Of a stretch of DNA of 64,000 nucleotides, positions 36,101 through 47,844 are shown piece by piece. A model generated the notes under the pieces. That model saw only the letters and a program-made list of their open reading frames with translations. It was not told where the DNA came from and ran no database searches. The position numbers and the translations under genes are program-made. Numbering within the stretch: the stretch's first letter is position 1; every line of letters starts with the position of its first letter. Source of the DNA: Coprinus comatus (taxonomy: Eukaryota > Basidiomycota > Agaricomycetes > Agaricales > Agaricaceae); NCBI GenBank assembly GCA_034638255.1, contig JAWPGT010000082.1, forward strand, positions 33,285 to 97,284, written 5' to 3'.

Positions 36101-38230
36101 CCAGAATCTGACGGCTCTACGGAGCGAGCTAATCGCACAATTACACAAATGATTCGAACGTGTGTATCTCCTACTCAGAGAGACTGGGCATCAAAGTTAT
36201 CCGCCATAGAATTCGCAATAAACTCTGCCCGATCGGAAGTAACTGGATATGCTCCCTTCTTCTTGAACTACGGACGAGTGCCTAGGTCTTTCATATGGGA
36301 AAACCCTGCCCAAAATGAATATCCTGGTGTCAAATCATTTGCAATAAAAATGAAGAATGCGGTAATGTCGGCACATGATAGTATTATTTCATATCGAGTG
36401 AAAGAAACCCGTGCTGCTAACAGAAAGCGAGTTCCGTCTCCCTTCAGCGAGGGAGATTTAGTATACATATCCACAAAGAACATATCTTTTCCAAAGGGTT
36501 TGGCACGCAAATTGGTGCCCAAGTTCATAGGTCCCTATAAGATCATTAAGGACTTTGGCAATAATTCATACAGAATAGAACTCCCACCTGATTTAAAGAG
36601 AAGAGGACTTCATGATGTCTTTTACTCATCCTTACTCCGGATCCACATTCCTAACGATGATAGACTCTTCCCAGGGCGATCTGAGAATCAAATCTGGGAC
36701 TTAGGAGAGAACGAACCTGAATGGGCAATAGATAAAATTTTATCTCATTCAGGTTCGAAGGAGTACTCAAACTTCCAAGTACTGTGGAAGTCAGGCGATA
36801 ACACATGGTTACCATATGAGCAGGTATCTCACCTAGACGCCATGGACAGATATTTCGATCTTTTAGGAATAACCCACATCTCTCAACTCAGGGACAAGGA
36901 ACGAAATTCTGAACAAGTGGATATTGAAGCGATGGGTCTTTACTTTGCCACAGGTACTCCCAGGGATGAGATCCACTTGGACAACTCCGCTTATATCGAG
37001 AGAGAAAATGTACTTAAGGTCGAAGGTATACAACTCAACCCTCAACGGACTTTCTTCGTTATCATTATCACCCAAAGCTCTACCATGGCCTACTACAACA
37101 ACAACCACTACAACACTTCACCTCTTAACCCTGCTACCCACATTGTGGCCTCTCGCAACATCAACGTAACTTTGCCCACGGGAGTTGTCATTCTCATTGA
37201 ATTACCTCACATCCGTATTAATCATCCCGTCTACTGGAAGATCTTAGGACTCGATAACTCAACCGACAAGACCTCTTGGCGTACCTTTACTCTCTGTTCC
37301 TTCAGGGAATATCTCATCTTCGACTACAGCTTCCGTCGTGCCGAAAAGAAGATTATGTTCGCTCCTCCAATTGGTTACGAGGAGTTTGCCGTCTTGTTTA
37401 ATTTGCAGGACATCCCTTACAAACTGATTAGTTGGGATGAGGACTCCAAGTCCTTTGCTTTGCCGACTAACGGTGAAGCCATTCCAAGGTCCCTCTTGGA
37501 TCTCTCTGTATATGCTCACTCCACTCCCCCTGTTCGGCACGAGGTCCTCACTTCCCTTGGTCTCATGGACAACCTGGGAAACTTGGACGTTGACCGGATC
37601 GTGTCTCTTCTCCAGAAAACACTTTCTGGTCCAAACACCTCCTTTAACGACACCCATTTGGCCCTTCCATCCCATTTCTCCCCACGACCTTCTTTCCATC
37701 CTGGGGGTCGTAGACCTGAAGAACGGCCTCGTCCTTATCCTTCTCCCGCTTCTAGAACCTTTGGAGCCGTTATTCCCATCAACACTCACTCTGTTTCCAA
37801 AGCCAAAGCCAAGCTCGGTCGACTCAGGTTAATAGGTACTACGGTTAACGTTGTAGAGTCTGGCATCTCCCAATCCCCTCACACTTCAACCTCTGACACT
37901 ACCACTGCCACTGATGTCGAGAAAGCCAATTGTGACGCTTTCGTCAAGGGTCTTACCCAAGCCTTCAAAGAATCCAAGGCTCCTGCGCAATCTACCACTG
38001 TTAATCCTGCTGACCTTGCTGCCTATCTTCCTACTGCACCCACTGGTGCTCCACTTCCCACTGATTTCGGTACCCCCACTCGCTCCACTGTCGTTGAATT
38101 CATTCGCTCTGGCGCTTCTGCTGCTGCTGCTGCCAACAACGATCCTGATGCCGAACTCATCGAGTACAACGATGATGTTATGATGATTGGTACCTCTGAA
38201 AATTCGGGAACTGGCAAAGGTCAGGCTTAG
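33102..38230 (+). pseudogene. pol: pol of element C (PR-RT-RNaseH-IN-chromodomain plus C-terminal extension)
   Basis: One frame with TGA at 33686-33688 and 34805-34807. Protease ALVDTGS near 33155. RT has an unusual SFLDDLF active site near 34112-34132, Phe in place of the common Tyr. RNase H is ITDGCITGIAG, followed by RQARWLEKISEF. Integrase has HHCC (EGHSRLAHLG...CITC) and the D-D-E core (GVDFVGPLP, VSDRD, DGSTERANR). A chromodomain-like region (EWAIDKIL...VLWKSGDNTWLPYEQV) lies at about 36718-36870. The frame then runs on for about 450 residues. Both TGAs fit former Arg codons less certainly than in X and B. Confidence 0.9.
37084..38230 (+). CDS. extra 3' ORF region of element C
   Basis: An ATG at 37084 in the pol frame begins 381 codons (MAYYNNNHYN...) between chromodomain and 3' LTR. 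The first half looks globular (aromatic and hydrophobic periodicity); the second half is Pro/Ser/Thr/Ala-rich with an acidic end. I see no signal peptide, transmembrane helix or zinc motif, so it does not look like an envelope protein. It may be translated as part of the polyprotein or separately. Function unknown. Confidence 0.55.
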
Positions 38231-38458
38231 ATGGATTTGACGTGTTGCTTGAGTTGCAGTGTCATTCTCTCGGCAATTTTCATCTTCGCTTGGATGTCTT
38301 TAATTTCACTATTGTTTTGTTAACTTTCCTTTTTCTTCCGAAAACCTTACTCATAAAGAAAAGATTAAAAACACCTGTAAAAAAATTGATCTTCAATTCT
38401 TTCTTCTTGTTCTCTAATTTTGGTTGTTATTTTTCTTGCACAACAACCAGAGGGCGTG

Positions 38459-38709
38459 TGTAACGGAAACATTCCTATGTCACCCTTACTGTACCTTGAC
38501 CCACTTGATTTCCCCTTGCCCTCGTGCGACTTCTATGTTTGTCCTACTATACAGTATAAACAAAGTCTCCTCGTATATAAGCTGGCTATTCTTGTACTTG
38601 GTAGACAGGCTTTTCGAATCCATTGTCGTGAACACTTACTCGTCCGCGACTCACTTCGTTTAAGTCTCGTGTTACCTTACTGTGATCTAACCGTCACACT
38701 AACGTTACA
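38459..38709 (+). repeat. 3' LTR of element C
   Basis: 251 bp, preceded by a CAGAGGGCG purine-rich tract and followed by TSD AACAG (38710-38714). Confidence 0.93.
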
Positions 38710-40379
38710 AACAGCAACTGTCACAAAAATTACACACACACAACCTTATACATGCTGCAGGATACAGTAGTCTTCATTGGAATACCTGGTACACGTGCCT
38801 TGGACTACCATATAGTAGTCAGTGTTCCTTGGGTGTTCCAGACCACTCCCCAATCAGCATGGGGGATAACAATCTTCGGCGTGTAGCTTAACATCATTTC
38901 ACTGCATGGGTGACTCGATAATCGAACTGGATTATCTATCAAGGACATACCTAAACTTTACTCTGAGACCCACGCTCACGAGTAAAGTAAAGCTTGGATA
39001 AATACTCACTAGTACTTGATAATCTGTATGGATTACCAAGTCACTGGCACAGTGATTTCCTAGTCCTGATCGAAAGTCAATTTCCTTAACCCTGTGGCAT
39101 TTGACGTGAGAGTCGTTTAAATTTAGACTATTTTTCTTACATTTTCAGGCCAAATGAAACTCGGTAAACACAATGTGAGCTTTCGCATCATCACCAAACT
39201 CAAGCTCGAGCTCGATCTTTCCTTAAATCAATCAGACTTGACTCTAATCGAAAATGAGGATAATGGCTTTTCTTACAAGTCCAAAGAGATTTGCAGAAAC
39301 ACCCGGGGCGTGTTCGGGACAGAAGAGTAATCATCCGTCTGAGCTTCACGACCGCCAACGCCTGATTGAAACCATTTCTTGAGATTGGCGCTTAATCAAT
39401 TTCGGGTTGAGCGCTTTACACCTACCTTAGTTTCCGCTTGTCCGATTCCAACGTGTGATCATGATATGTATGATCTCGGGCATAATAGTCGCCGAAAGTA
39501 TCCAATGACCATTAATTACAACCTGTTGGACGTTGTGTAGTATCACTATTTTACTGTTGAGTTTGTGTAAAAGATAATCATACTACAAGGTTAATACAAA
39601 GCGCCTTGACTCCTATTAATACGGTTTCTTGACCATAAAAGTGATTTTATTTATGTAGGGAATCGTTTCGTGATAACAAGAAATTAATTCAAGTGGAAGG
39701 ACAAACTCTTGAATGAGTGGAAATAACACCTGAATAACATTCTGAATAAATATTCCACTTCAATCCACAGCCAAGCGATCAGGTGGGAGTACAAACAGTA
39801 CAATTTGGATGGTTATAAGAAAAATGTTGTTAAAGTACATGGTTATCATTCTTCATAAACACACGACCGCACACACACGTCACTTCTCCAAGAACACCCC
39901 TACCTTATCAATGCCGACTATATTATGTATAGCACCGTCGTACATTCTGCCTCCTGGACCCACACGCCTCCCGCCTTGACACTTGGTTACCGCTGATCAT
40001 ATGGGGAAATCGACTCTCTGCATATACTTGTAGGATATATGTTTCTTCTGTCGCCCTACTACAAATTCTCATCGCTAGGCTTTCGTCAAATTTTTTACAA
40101 CACAATCTCTGCTGTCGTTACTAACATTACCATTAACTTGAGACATTGTGCCGTTTGTGACGGTCGATTTTTGCGAGTGGGTGACGTTGGAGTATAAAAT
40201 ATCAGCATCAATGTTGACTTTATATGGTCATTTCACTGAGGAGTCAGACCCACCCTAATTGAAATATTGAAATGGCATGAGAGAGAGAACTACCAACTAG
40301 AGGCTTTGTACGAAGCGAGTCGATTGTAGAGGGGATAACTTTTTATGATGTATACCAGAATCCCTTCTCATTTTCATTT
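38710..40379. other. AT-rich spacer with local hairpins, no recognised gene
   Basis: No convincing coding region. A short open stretch at 39154-39330 (58 codons, preceded by a TTTTCAG acceptor-like site) could be an exon, but nothing supports it. Hairpins at 38,925-39,045 are listed separately. Confidence 0.4.
38925..39045. other. cluster of three short inverted repeats
   Basis: GATAATC-6-GATTATC near 38930; TTTACTC...GAGTAAA near 38957-38985; TTGATAATC-6-GATTACCAA near 39017-39040. The first and third share the same core. Confidence 0.4.
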
Positions 40380-40865
40380 TTCATGAACCTTCAGCAACAG
40401 TCTCAACGTCCTCATCGGGCCTCGTTAGAGTGGCTACCATACGGTTATATATGTTGTAGGTCTTCATGGATGTGAGAATGAGGTGCTCTGCGTACAGTGA
40501 CTTGATGCAGGATTGAATGTAATCTTGAGGTTGTTGTCCTGTAGCAGAGAATTTGAAATTCAAAGAAACAAACAATCTCCCAAACCTGATGAACATCCGC
40601 AAGAGTAAACGAATCTCCGGCACGTCGAATTATCCCATACAAGCACACATTCTTATCATTTTCTAGGTCGAAATTGATATCACTACATTTGTATACAACA
40701 AGGATTACTTAGTATTTGGATAGAAGAACAAAAGATACAAGAGAAAAATAGAGGAAGCACTCACCAGAATTTTCGGTTCTTCAGACGACAATCTTTACTA
40801 ATTCTTTCCACCTCTTTGGTACAATCACCAATCTCGATTTCGATTCTTCGTCATCCACGACTTCC
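40380..40865 (-). pseudogene. calpain gene fragment
   Basis: Matches the 5' part of the calpain gene at 55250-54900, including the exon-1 end (CTKEVERISKDCR), the same intron (GTGAGT...AATGTAG) and exon-2 FDLENDKN...CLYGIIRRAGDSFTLADVH. After VHQ the copy jumps with a deletion of about 80 nt to the region around the catalytic Cys and then diverges, so the active-site motif GDCWFLSAL is lost. It is followed on its 5' side by a copy of the Zn2Cys6-like gene start (40870-41120), a rearranged junction. Confidence 0.75.
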
Positions 40866-42130
40866 TGGACATTCGAGTCAGCTGTGACTGGTAAAGAAGG
40901 GGGAGGTGGAAGTGTGATAATAGGTAGCAGTGACATCCTATCATTGCTTGAGTTAGATGGATTTTGTAGAGATAGGCTGTATCCATGAATGATGAAGATG
41001 AAGACAACAGAGCTGTGAGCAAACAGCCAAGGTGCAAGAGAAGAGAGAGACGCTGCACAAAGAAAGAAAGAGAAAAGCCGAGAACCAGAACATGGGAGGT
41101 TACACCAAGCCCTTTCGGCATTAACAGGTACTATCGATCGTTGAACATTCCATTAGAACCTCTGAGAAATCCTCGAAGTCAAAACCAGAAGAGAAGCACC
41201 GTTGAAGCAATTCAAGAAGAAAAACCGAATAAAGAAACTGCAACTGCAGCGCGCGCAGCGCATACATGCACCCATATTCCAATAGGATTCAAGATTCAAG
41301 TAATACCCGTTGAAAGATCATTGACTCGACTTCCTCATGACTCCTCTGTACAACGTGGAAAAAGAGACTCATGACGATGGTCACTGCAGAAAGAGATGCC
41401 TTATCGGTTGGAGAACAGGATCAATGTTGAGCGAGGTTATTATAGGATGAATTATTCCAGTATCGATGACATTTTTAATGCTACAGATGTCTGTATGCAT
41501 TATCAATATAGGTGAATACAAAAGATAGGCTTGTGACGTACAAGTTCCCCGCGTTTTCCTCTATTAAACCCTTCGATAAATGTCTTGTGAAGTCAGGAAT
41601 CGATAGAATTTCATGCAGAGAATACATGTGACACTAAGCGAGACAAATCCGATATATCGGGCACGGAGCACTTGTGAATTTCTCATTAAAGTCATCGACC
41701 ATTGTGGCCGGCCTTTGTTTTATCACCATCGCAGCATGACAAGATACAGATGTAGAGCTTGAAAAGGTATGCCGATGTTGTGTTGGTACATACACGTACT
41801 GTAGAAACAAGATGACTCACAATAATACTAGTCCTTCCTAACCACAATGCATGCATACATCATCTACTACGTCATCCAGATATCCAAACGATAGCATACA
41901 CGACCTATCCAAGTACGGTTCCAATGTGCATCCTATGCTTGGAAGTTCAATGCCCAAACAAGCAAAAGTGCCGAGAGACGCGGTAAACTAGTAGCGAAGA
42001 GACGTGTGGATTCCATAGGAAGGCCAAATCTAGTCAGAAAAGACAGACAGCGCAGATCGAGTGAAGCAGTGGACTAAAGTGTTGGGAAGTGAGAGAGAGT
42101 TTTGGTATGACGTGATGTGTCAACACCCTG
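40850..42130. repeat. partial diverged copy of the duplicated gene block
   Basis: Collinear with about 44560-45740 of copy B and partly with 1180-1800 of copy A. Shared landmarks: CATCCA...GACTTCCTG near 40855; the GTCCTTCCTAACCACA stretch near 41833; a GAGTGAAGCAG stretch near 42060. No intact frame. Confidence 0.6.
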
Positions 42131-42648
42131 GAGAATGGATTAAAATAGAACAATGGTCAGAATGTCGAGTACTATACTTGTACTGTACTACCCTCCCTCA
42201 TGATTTTGATTCAAAGTCGAAGCTCTACTTCTCTAAACACCCCACAAAATGCACTGGGTATCAACGCAAAAATACTCCGCAGTCTAGGTAATATTTATAT
42301 TGATGACGTTCTCTCTACCAGAGTCAGCATATACATCACAACCTAGTTTGTATTGTCTTCCTTGAAGTATCCTATAACACCAAGCGGCACAATAATTGTT
42401 AAGAGATTCCACCATGACTCGATCACACCATCCTCCTCCCTAACTCAAGCCGCTTTGGCTCAGACATTTACCCAAGAAATCAATCACTCGAGTTCAGACT
42501 TATACGATCGTTAATGTTACAAAATGACTGAAACACACCATGATATTACAATCAACCCTTCTATTCTTTTTTCTTGTCCAACTTGTGCATACCACTTTCA
42601 CTCAACAATCTCATTATCCACATCAATTCTCCGAACCTTGAGGACGAT
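42131..42648. other. spacer, no recognised feature
   Basis: No gene, RNA or repeat supported. The left part decays out of the block copy, and the right part is 3' flank of the minus-strand gene ending at 42649. Confidence 0.4.
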
Positions 42649-42936
42649 TTATGTACCACATCGGTGTCCAATAACCTCCAGCTCTCCATCATCACCACCA
42701 TTCCAGTCAGCTCGTTTTGCTTCCATATTCTGATTATTCTCTGCAAGTCCATTAATGGCACCCTGGGCAGGAGACGAAGGTTCAACTAAGTTGGTAGTTG
42801 AAGTGTTCATGGATGCCTCGAAACTCTCGCGAATGTCATCCAAAGTCGATTCCATCGCTCGTAACGTTTCCATAACTTGTTTTTCAAGTTCCTGGAGAGT
42901 ATCAATACCAGGTCCAGAGGGACCAGATTGAATCTG

Positions 42937-43111
42937 GGATTTTGAACTCACGCCCCTTGGGCGTGACGCTTGCCGTCACATAATCTAGGAAGGTTTGGCT
43001 GTTAGGTGGTTGGGGTGTTAGGAGGGTTACGGGTTAGTCACTCAGGGGTCACGGAATGGTGATGCTTTTTGTGACTAACCGTGACACTCGAGGGGCGTAG
43101 GTTCACTATCC
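42937..43111. mobile_element. MITE, 175 bp, MULE-like
   Basis: Imperfect terminal inverted repeats of about 30 bp (GGATTTTGAACTCACGCCCC versus GGATAGTGAACCTACGCCCC on the other strand) and a 9-bp TSD TTGAATCTG at 42928-42936 and 43112-43120. No coding capacity. A 9-bp TSD is typical of Mutator-like elements. Removing it plus one TSD restores the host frame (DLQIQSGPSG). Confidence 0.85.
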
Positions 43112-43798
43112 TTGAATCTGCAGATCAACCTTTGACTCTGCGAATTGTAGTGCCTCCATGTCTCCCAATAAACGTTGTGAAGCAGAATTTTCAAGTTTAC
43201 CATTGTCATGAGGTATTTCGGCGTTCCCATTGGTAGTTTGTGCAACATTTACATTCCTGAGACGGTCTTGAATCATCCTTGCTGAATGCAAGACAGGTGC
43301 TTTCCGAGTTCCTCGAGTAGTAGTAGATCGAGGTCGGCGACCTTGAGTAGTGGAAGTCGTAATAGTAGGAGTATTGTGTTGAAGGTTTCTATGAATACGT
43401 TTGGATGCTCTATGACGCCCGATGACTTCGATATCGACTTCTGTGATTAAATCTTCACTCCTGACTAAGATTTTTGAAGTTGATGGGTCGCCGGAATGGA
43501 TGGGGTTTTGAGGAGCAGGTCGTTGATTTTCTTTATCAGAGCCGGATTCACCACCACCGTCGTATTCTAATTCCTCTTCACCTTCAATTTCTTTGGATTC
43601 ACCTGTTGAACGAGAATGAGAATTGTATCAGGAGAGAAATGTGAGCCTCACGGACTTGATAATGTGGGTGTTGATTTCGTTCTTCGTCCTCCACTCCCAC
43701 TTCCACTTCCATTCCCATATTCCTTTCTATCAGCACCCTGTCCTTTCCTTCTGGGTCTCTTCTTCGTCAAAGGTAAATTTGAATCTTTAGAGATCGGG

Positions 43799-44013
43799 TG
43801 TAACCGGTCTTAGGGTTACAAGTAGGTGATATTCTTACACGTAGTCGAACAGCAGCTGATTCTGCACGGTCTCTGTATTTCAGAGTCGAAAAGGTAAGAA
43901 TTAATTACATCGTAACTAGGTCCAACGTCTTATAAAGGGCGTTGGACAAATAAGAATAAACTTTCAAAAATTGAAACATAACAGATGACGTATTAGGTCA
44001 TCTACCCGTTACA
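43799..44013. mobile_element. solo LTR, family E
   Basis: 215 bp with TGTAACCGG...CCGTTACA ends and TSD TCGGG (43794-43798 and 44014-44018). Absent from the matching site in copy A near 590-610. Removal restores the host frame. Confidence 0.85.
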
Positions 44014-44824
44014 TCGGGATTGCTACTTCCGTAGGAGACCGTAGTCGCAATCCAACTCGCTCCAGCTGAACCCTAAAATTCTCATGAATCCCAGTACCAG
44101 CGTGACTAACATGGACCCCACTTCCTCTTGGAGGAACAGGTTTCACAAGAGAATCATACTTCTTTTCCTCCAATCCCAATTTCTCCATGATCACTCGCTT
44201 TCTGAAAGCTTTCGTACGTGAACAACTACGGTGTGTTACAACACATAATTGACATCGTATACTTTTACGATCACATGCAACTCTATAACCTGGTTGGATC
44301 GTGCATGACTCGCAAATCTAGAAAAACAAAAACAAAATAAAATTTAGTAACAACGTCGAAAAAGAGTGTCAGGAAATCTCGCTTACATATTCTGGATCTC
44401 CTTTATTCAATCCCTTCAACCACACCTTAGAACTCTTTTGAAACTTAGAATCCATATGTCCAAAGGGATGCCTATACAGTTTAAAAAAACTCTGTCCAGA
44501 TATCCGACACTAACACTCGATTTCGAGTCTCACTGTTGTCAATGTCAAGTTGATATGCTGACTGATCACCACTTGCAGCTTCAGAGTTGGCATCCATGGC
44601 TTCCTGAACACTCGAATCCGCTGCGACTGGTGGATGAACAGGATCAAGGGTGGGTGAAGGTGAAGGAATAAGTGGTAGTGACCTCCCATCCTCCCCATCG
44701 GTCAATTTAGATTGATTCGTTGTAGCACACAAGAGATAGGCTAGATCCATGTATGCCGAAGACGAAGGAAAAGATAATAGGACTGAGCGAACGAGCCAGA
44801 GCTGAGGAACGTGACGGATACTGC

Positions 44825-44872
44825 AGAGAGAAAGAGAGAAAGAGAGAAAGAGAGAAAGAGAAAGAGAGTGAG
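44825..44872. repeat. GA-rich microsatellite
   Basis: Runs of AGAGAAAG repeated about six times. A shorter purine tract sits at the matching place in copy A near 1435-1470. Confidence 0.8.
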
Positions 44873-45719
44873 AATGAGGTTGATTATATTGAGTCTTTTC
44901 GGACCGGTACTAAAACCTCAAGAGAACCTCAAACTCTCAAGAAGAAAAAAAGTAAACAAAGTAATTGTGGCTGCGCAGCGGAGGAGTGTGCCACGTTTCA
45001 GTAGGATTAAACTTTCTTGGAATGATATCCGTTGAAACGTTGTTGACCGCATGTTCTGAACAACCTAAATAGCTGATGACTCCTCTGTAAAATTTGGCAA
45101 AGGAAAAGAAACTCACGGCAATGTTGTCTGCAGAAAGAGTCGCATGCGTTAGGACTGCGAGATCAAGGATTTAGGACCACAATTTCTTGTTAAAGCCAGA
45201 TAGGCGACAGTCTAAGGTCGCCATCGCAGTTATGTGTTTGTGGAGAAGAATGACAATCTCATTGACAGTGATCAATCAATCACTGATGATTATAGGCTGA
45301 GTAGAGGGTGAAAAGGTAAGCTATCACGTTGAGTATATACATTTAGATGAATGACTCACACTCGTCCTTCCTAACCACACGGTATCCATCTACAATCCAC
45401 CAGAGACCTGAGTAACTCCATACATGACCAGTCTAAGCCAATTTCGGGTTGAGGACAGACACAGGAGTGGTGAAGAGGGCGCCGAGGGTACATTTGAGCT
45501 TCTGATCTGCGTCCTTTGAGCCTGAAGAGCAGTATAAACCCTGAACTTGGGATGTGAAGACCAGGGCCAAGACCTACGCGAGCGACTGGACAAGGTGGAT
45601 GTGCAGAGGGACTGGTAGATTGGTAAGCAAGAGGTCAGGAGGAACAGTCCCAGCGCAGATTGAGTGAAGCAGAGCGTATCAGTTGCTGGTTGAGGGGAAA
45701 GAAGTTGTCCTTGTATGAC

Positions 45720-46765
45720 GTGATGTTGACGTAATGTCACCAACTGCAAAGTACAGAAACACACTGACCAGGTCCAATCACGTTGACCAAACTAGGCTCC
45801 TTCATCACTGCCCAAACACTCTCTCATTCATTGGAAATACACCGAGTCATCTGTCTCTACCTACATCAACCTTTCGGGATGAGTTCATGCTGCATTTACT
45901 CAATCTAATGGCTGAACAAAATCCATATGTTCAGTTGTGTGTTTTTGTACAGCGACTGACCATATCTTAATGGTCCATGGAGCAGAAGTTATGCAAGAGC
46001 TTCACCCCATACAAATTAACTCTCAAGAACTACGGAACTTTGGTAACGGCCCAAGAACAGAACACCATTGAAGAGAGTATTAGTGACATCATCACCCCTC
46101 CTCAACAACACACGTCTCAATCACAATCACTTTCGATAAAGTCTGCACCAGCTCATTGTTCATGGCGCTGCTCACCCTAATGTCGCTTATCAGGAGCAGA
46201 GGATCACATTGACTACAGGCGAGGCGTTACACACCTTTGACCTGGGGAAATGAGATAGAGGCTTCGGGAATCGGGTTGAAATGAACATAGGTTATTAGCT
46301 TGTGAGATGTTTCGTATCTCGTTCAATTGTGTACTCCCCAAACTCACTCTCACTCTCAATCAACAACATTGCTTTGAATGCCTGGTGCTATTAGAGCTAG
46401 GATCATGTTTCATACTTTCAAGCCTATGTTTCAAGTGGGTGAATTTAAAAAAGCCAGTGAAGGGGACCAGTATCATATTGGTTTTTACCTTGTGAGTTCT
46501 TTCTTGCCTTGTTCTACACTATTGGTCAGTCATCGTATGTACTTTAGTGACACATCTACAGGAACCTACTAAACTCGCGAAAAAGCTACATGCATTCTCA
46601 ATCCTGCTACAGACATGTGTCAAACGATTAGGTGTGTATTTTGTATCGACTTTGTTCGGTTTTCTGCCATTGTCTTTAAATAAATCGGAGAGATCGTCGG
46701 TCATCCCTTTGGACGTATATACTAGAGCTGTAGAGATTGATGATGTTGCTTTGACAGAGGAGTGA
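45720..46765 (+). pseudogene. unrecognised multi-exon gene, block copy B
   Basis: Best-preserved copy of the family at 1790-2752. Exon motifs in order: VMQELHPIQINSQELRNFG; NVAYQEQRITLTTGEALHTF; FKPMFQVGEFKKASEGDQY; and a last exon EPTKLAKKL...IDDVALTEE ending in TGA at 46763-46765. The donor after TTCGGG, GT in copies A and C, is AT here (GATGAGTT), which would block splicing of the first intron, and a stop follows EALHTFDLGK. Function unknown; probably inactive. Confidence 0.35.
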
Positions 46766-47844
46766 AATTGACCTGTACACATGCTTGAAAACAAGGCGAG
46801 TGTTACTTTTTTTTTCATTGCTTCTTTCCTTTTTCCTCGTTACATATTCCATTCGCTAAAACACATACTCATTCTGACTTCGTTTTAAAGTAACTCATTT
46901 CGATATCCCCAATCTTTGATAGAGTGAACATTCATCATATACCACCTACACCTAACGACCCCCGACAACTCGTGTCAAGAGTTCCGAATTCAAATACTAT
47001 AGTACAAGACCATTGACATCTTCATCGTCAGGCTCTTCCTCAAATTTGAAAGTAAACGTTCAACAATCCAGTTTGGAGTGTTCCTTTTCACATTGGTTGG
47101 AATCCTAATCTAAATTTAGTTTTCATTCCTATTCCTGACGGTGGTATTCCTATTCCACAATATCTCTTTTGCTGAAAGCCATGGGCACGACTCCTTTCAA
47201 CCTATTCTTCAACCCCTCATTTTTTATTTCGATTAGACACTGACATCTCAATCAGCTCATCCTACTCAACAGGAATTCGCTTAACAGTGATCTATGACAA
47301 CAACAAACAAGAAAAATAGCGCAACTGGAGTACTGTGTATCTTTGATACAAATTACCCGCTATTATAATTCGTGGTGCAATCTTACACCAAATATGTACT
47401 TTCTTTCTTACATTAATGACTGTGGTTGCACGTATAGGTATAGGTGTGGGTATGGGTGAATGATGCACATTAGGGCAGATAAGAGGTTTCAAAGGGGGAA
47501 ACCAGGATGTGAAGGTCCATGCCAGTGTGTGAGACGGATATGATAAGTATGTAGAACATATATTTCATCTCTATCAATTTAGTAATACTACATATCTACC
47601 TTTTTCTACAATTCTGTCTCTTTAACTTTCCAATGGTAAGTATATCATCTTGATCCTTGAAGGCTCAAAAATGTATTCATTTGTTGTTGGAGATAATTAC
47701 ATATATACTACAGGACCAAAGAATATTTTATGTCGCCCCCTCATTCTGACAATTTGAATATTTTCGGAGAACCACTAGAATGCAATACCGTATTTTCGTT
47801 ACACGGATCCTGTTCCAACACCAGTGGTTAAGCCTGGGAACCGG
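46766..47844. other. duplicated intergenic DNA
   Basis: Collinear with 2753-3746 of copy A (for example the GACGGTGGTATTC stretch near 47136 and 3121). No gene recognised. Confidence 0.5.

Larger units (their letters stand above)
6808..38709 (+). mobile_element. Ty3/Gypsy chromovirus family C (host of nested insertions)
   Basis: A complete LTR retrotransposon with 251-bp LTRs (TGTAACGG...CGTTACA) differing at one CpG site, and a 5-bp TSD AACAG on both sides. Without inserts it is about 9.56 kb. Gag (zinc knuckle), protease, RT, RNase H, integrase and chromodomain lie in one open frame, interrupted by three large insertions (X1, X2 and B). The middle third of gag (16195-17226) is inverted. 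Two TGA codons and a 1-nt frame break in gag make this copy defective. Confidence 0.93.
42649..44752 (-). pseudogene. Zn2Cys6-like Cys-rich gene, block copy B (two insertions)
   Basis: Exon with Ser/Pro-rich N-terminus from about 44752; exon ending GDPEY before a GTAAGC donor near 44385; exon from 44317 with ICESC... giving C-x2-C-x9-C-x6-C-x2-C-x6-C, then a KKRPRRK basic patch; a last exon from about 43602, acidic (EGEEELEYDGG), then basic, ending in a coiled-coil-like helix (LQELEKQVMETLRAMES). Removing the solo LTR (43799-44013) and the MITE (42937-43111) leaves the frame open across both junctions, so this was a functional-looking gene until those insertions. The junction of the N-terminal exon with exon 2 is unclear. 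DNA binding is inferred from the cysteine pattern. Confidence 0.6.

Noticed and set aside
37084..38230. Envelope gene making element C an endogenous retrovirus
   Set aside because: No signal peptide, transmembrane helix or cleavage-site pattern is visible.
39154..39330. A 58-codon ORF after a TTTTCAG acceptor-like site
   Set aside because: No upstream exon, no recognisable motif and no continuation after the stop.
42061..42291. A 76-codon ORF on the plus strand
   Set aside because: It lies in a decayed block copy, with no homology to the genes of the block in that frame and no splice or start context.
45390..45764. A 124-codon minus-strand ORF in block copy B
   Set aside because: Not preserved in copy A or in the partial copy at 41.8 kb; composition looks non-coding.
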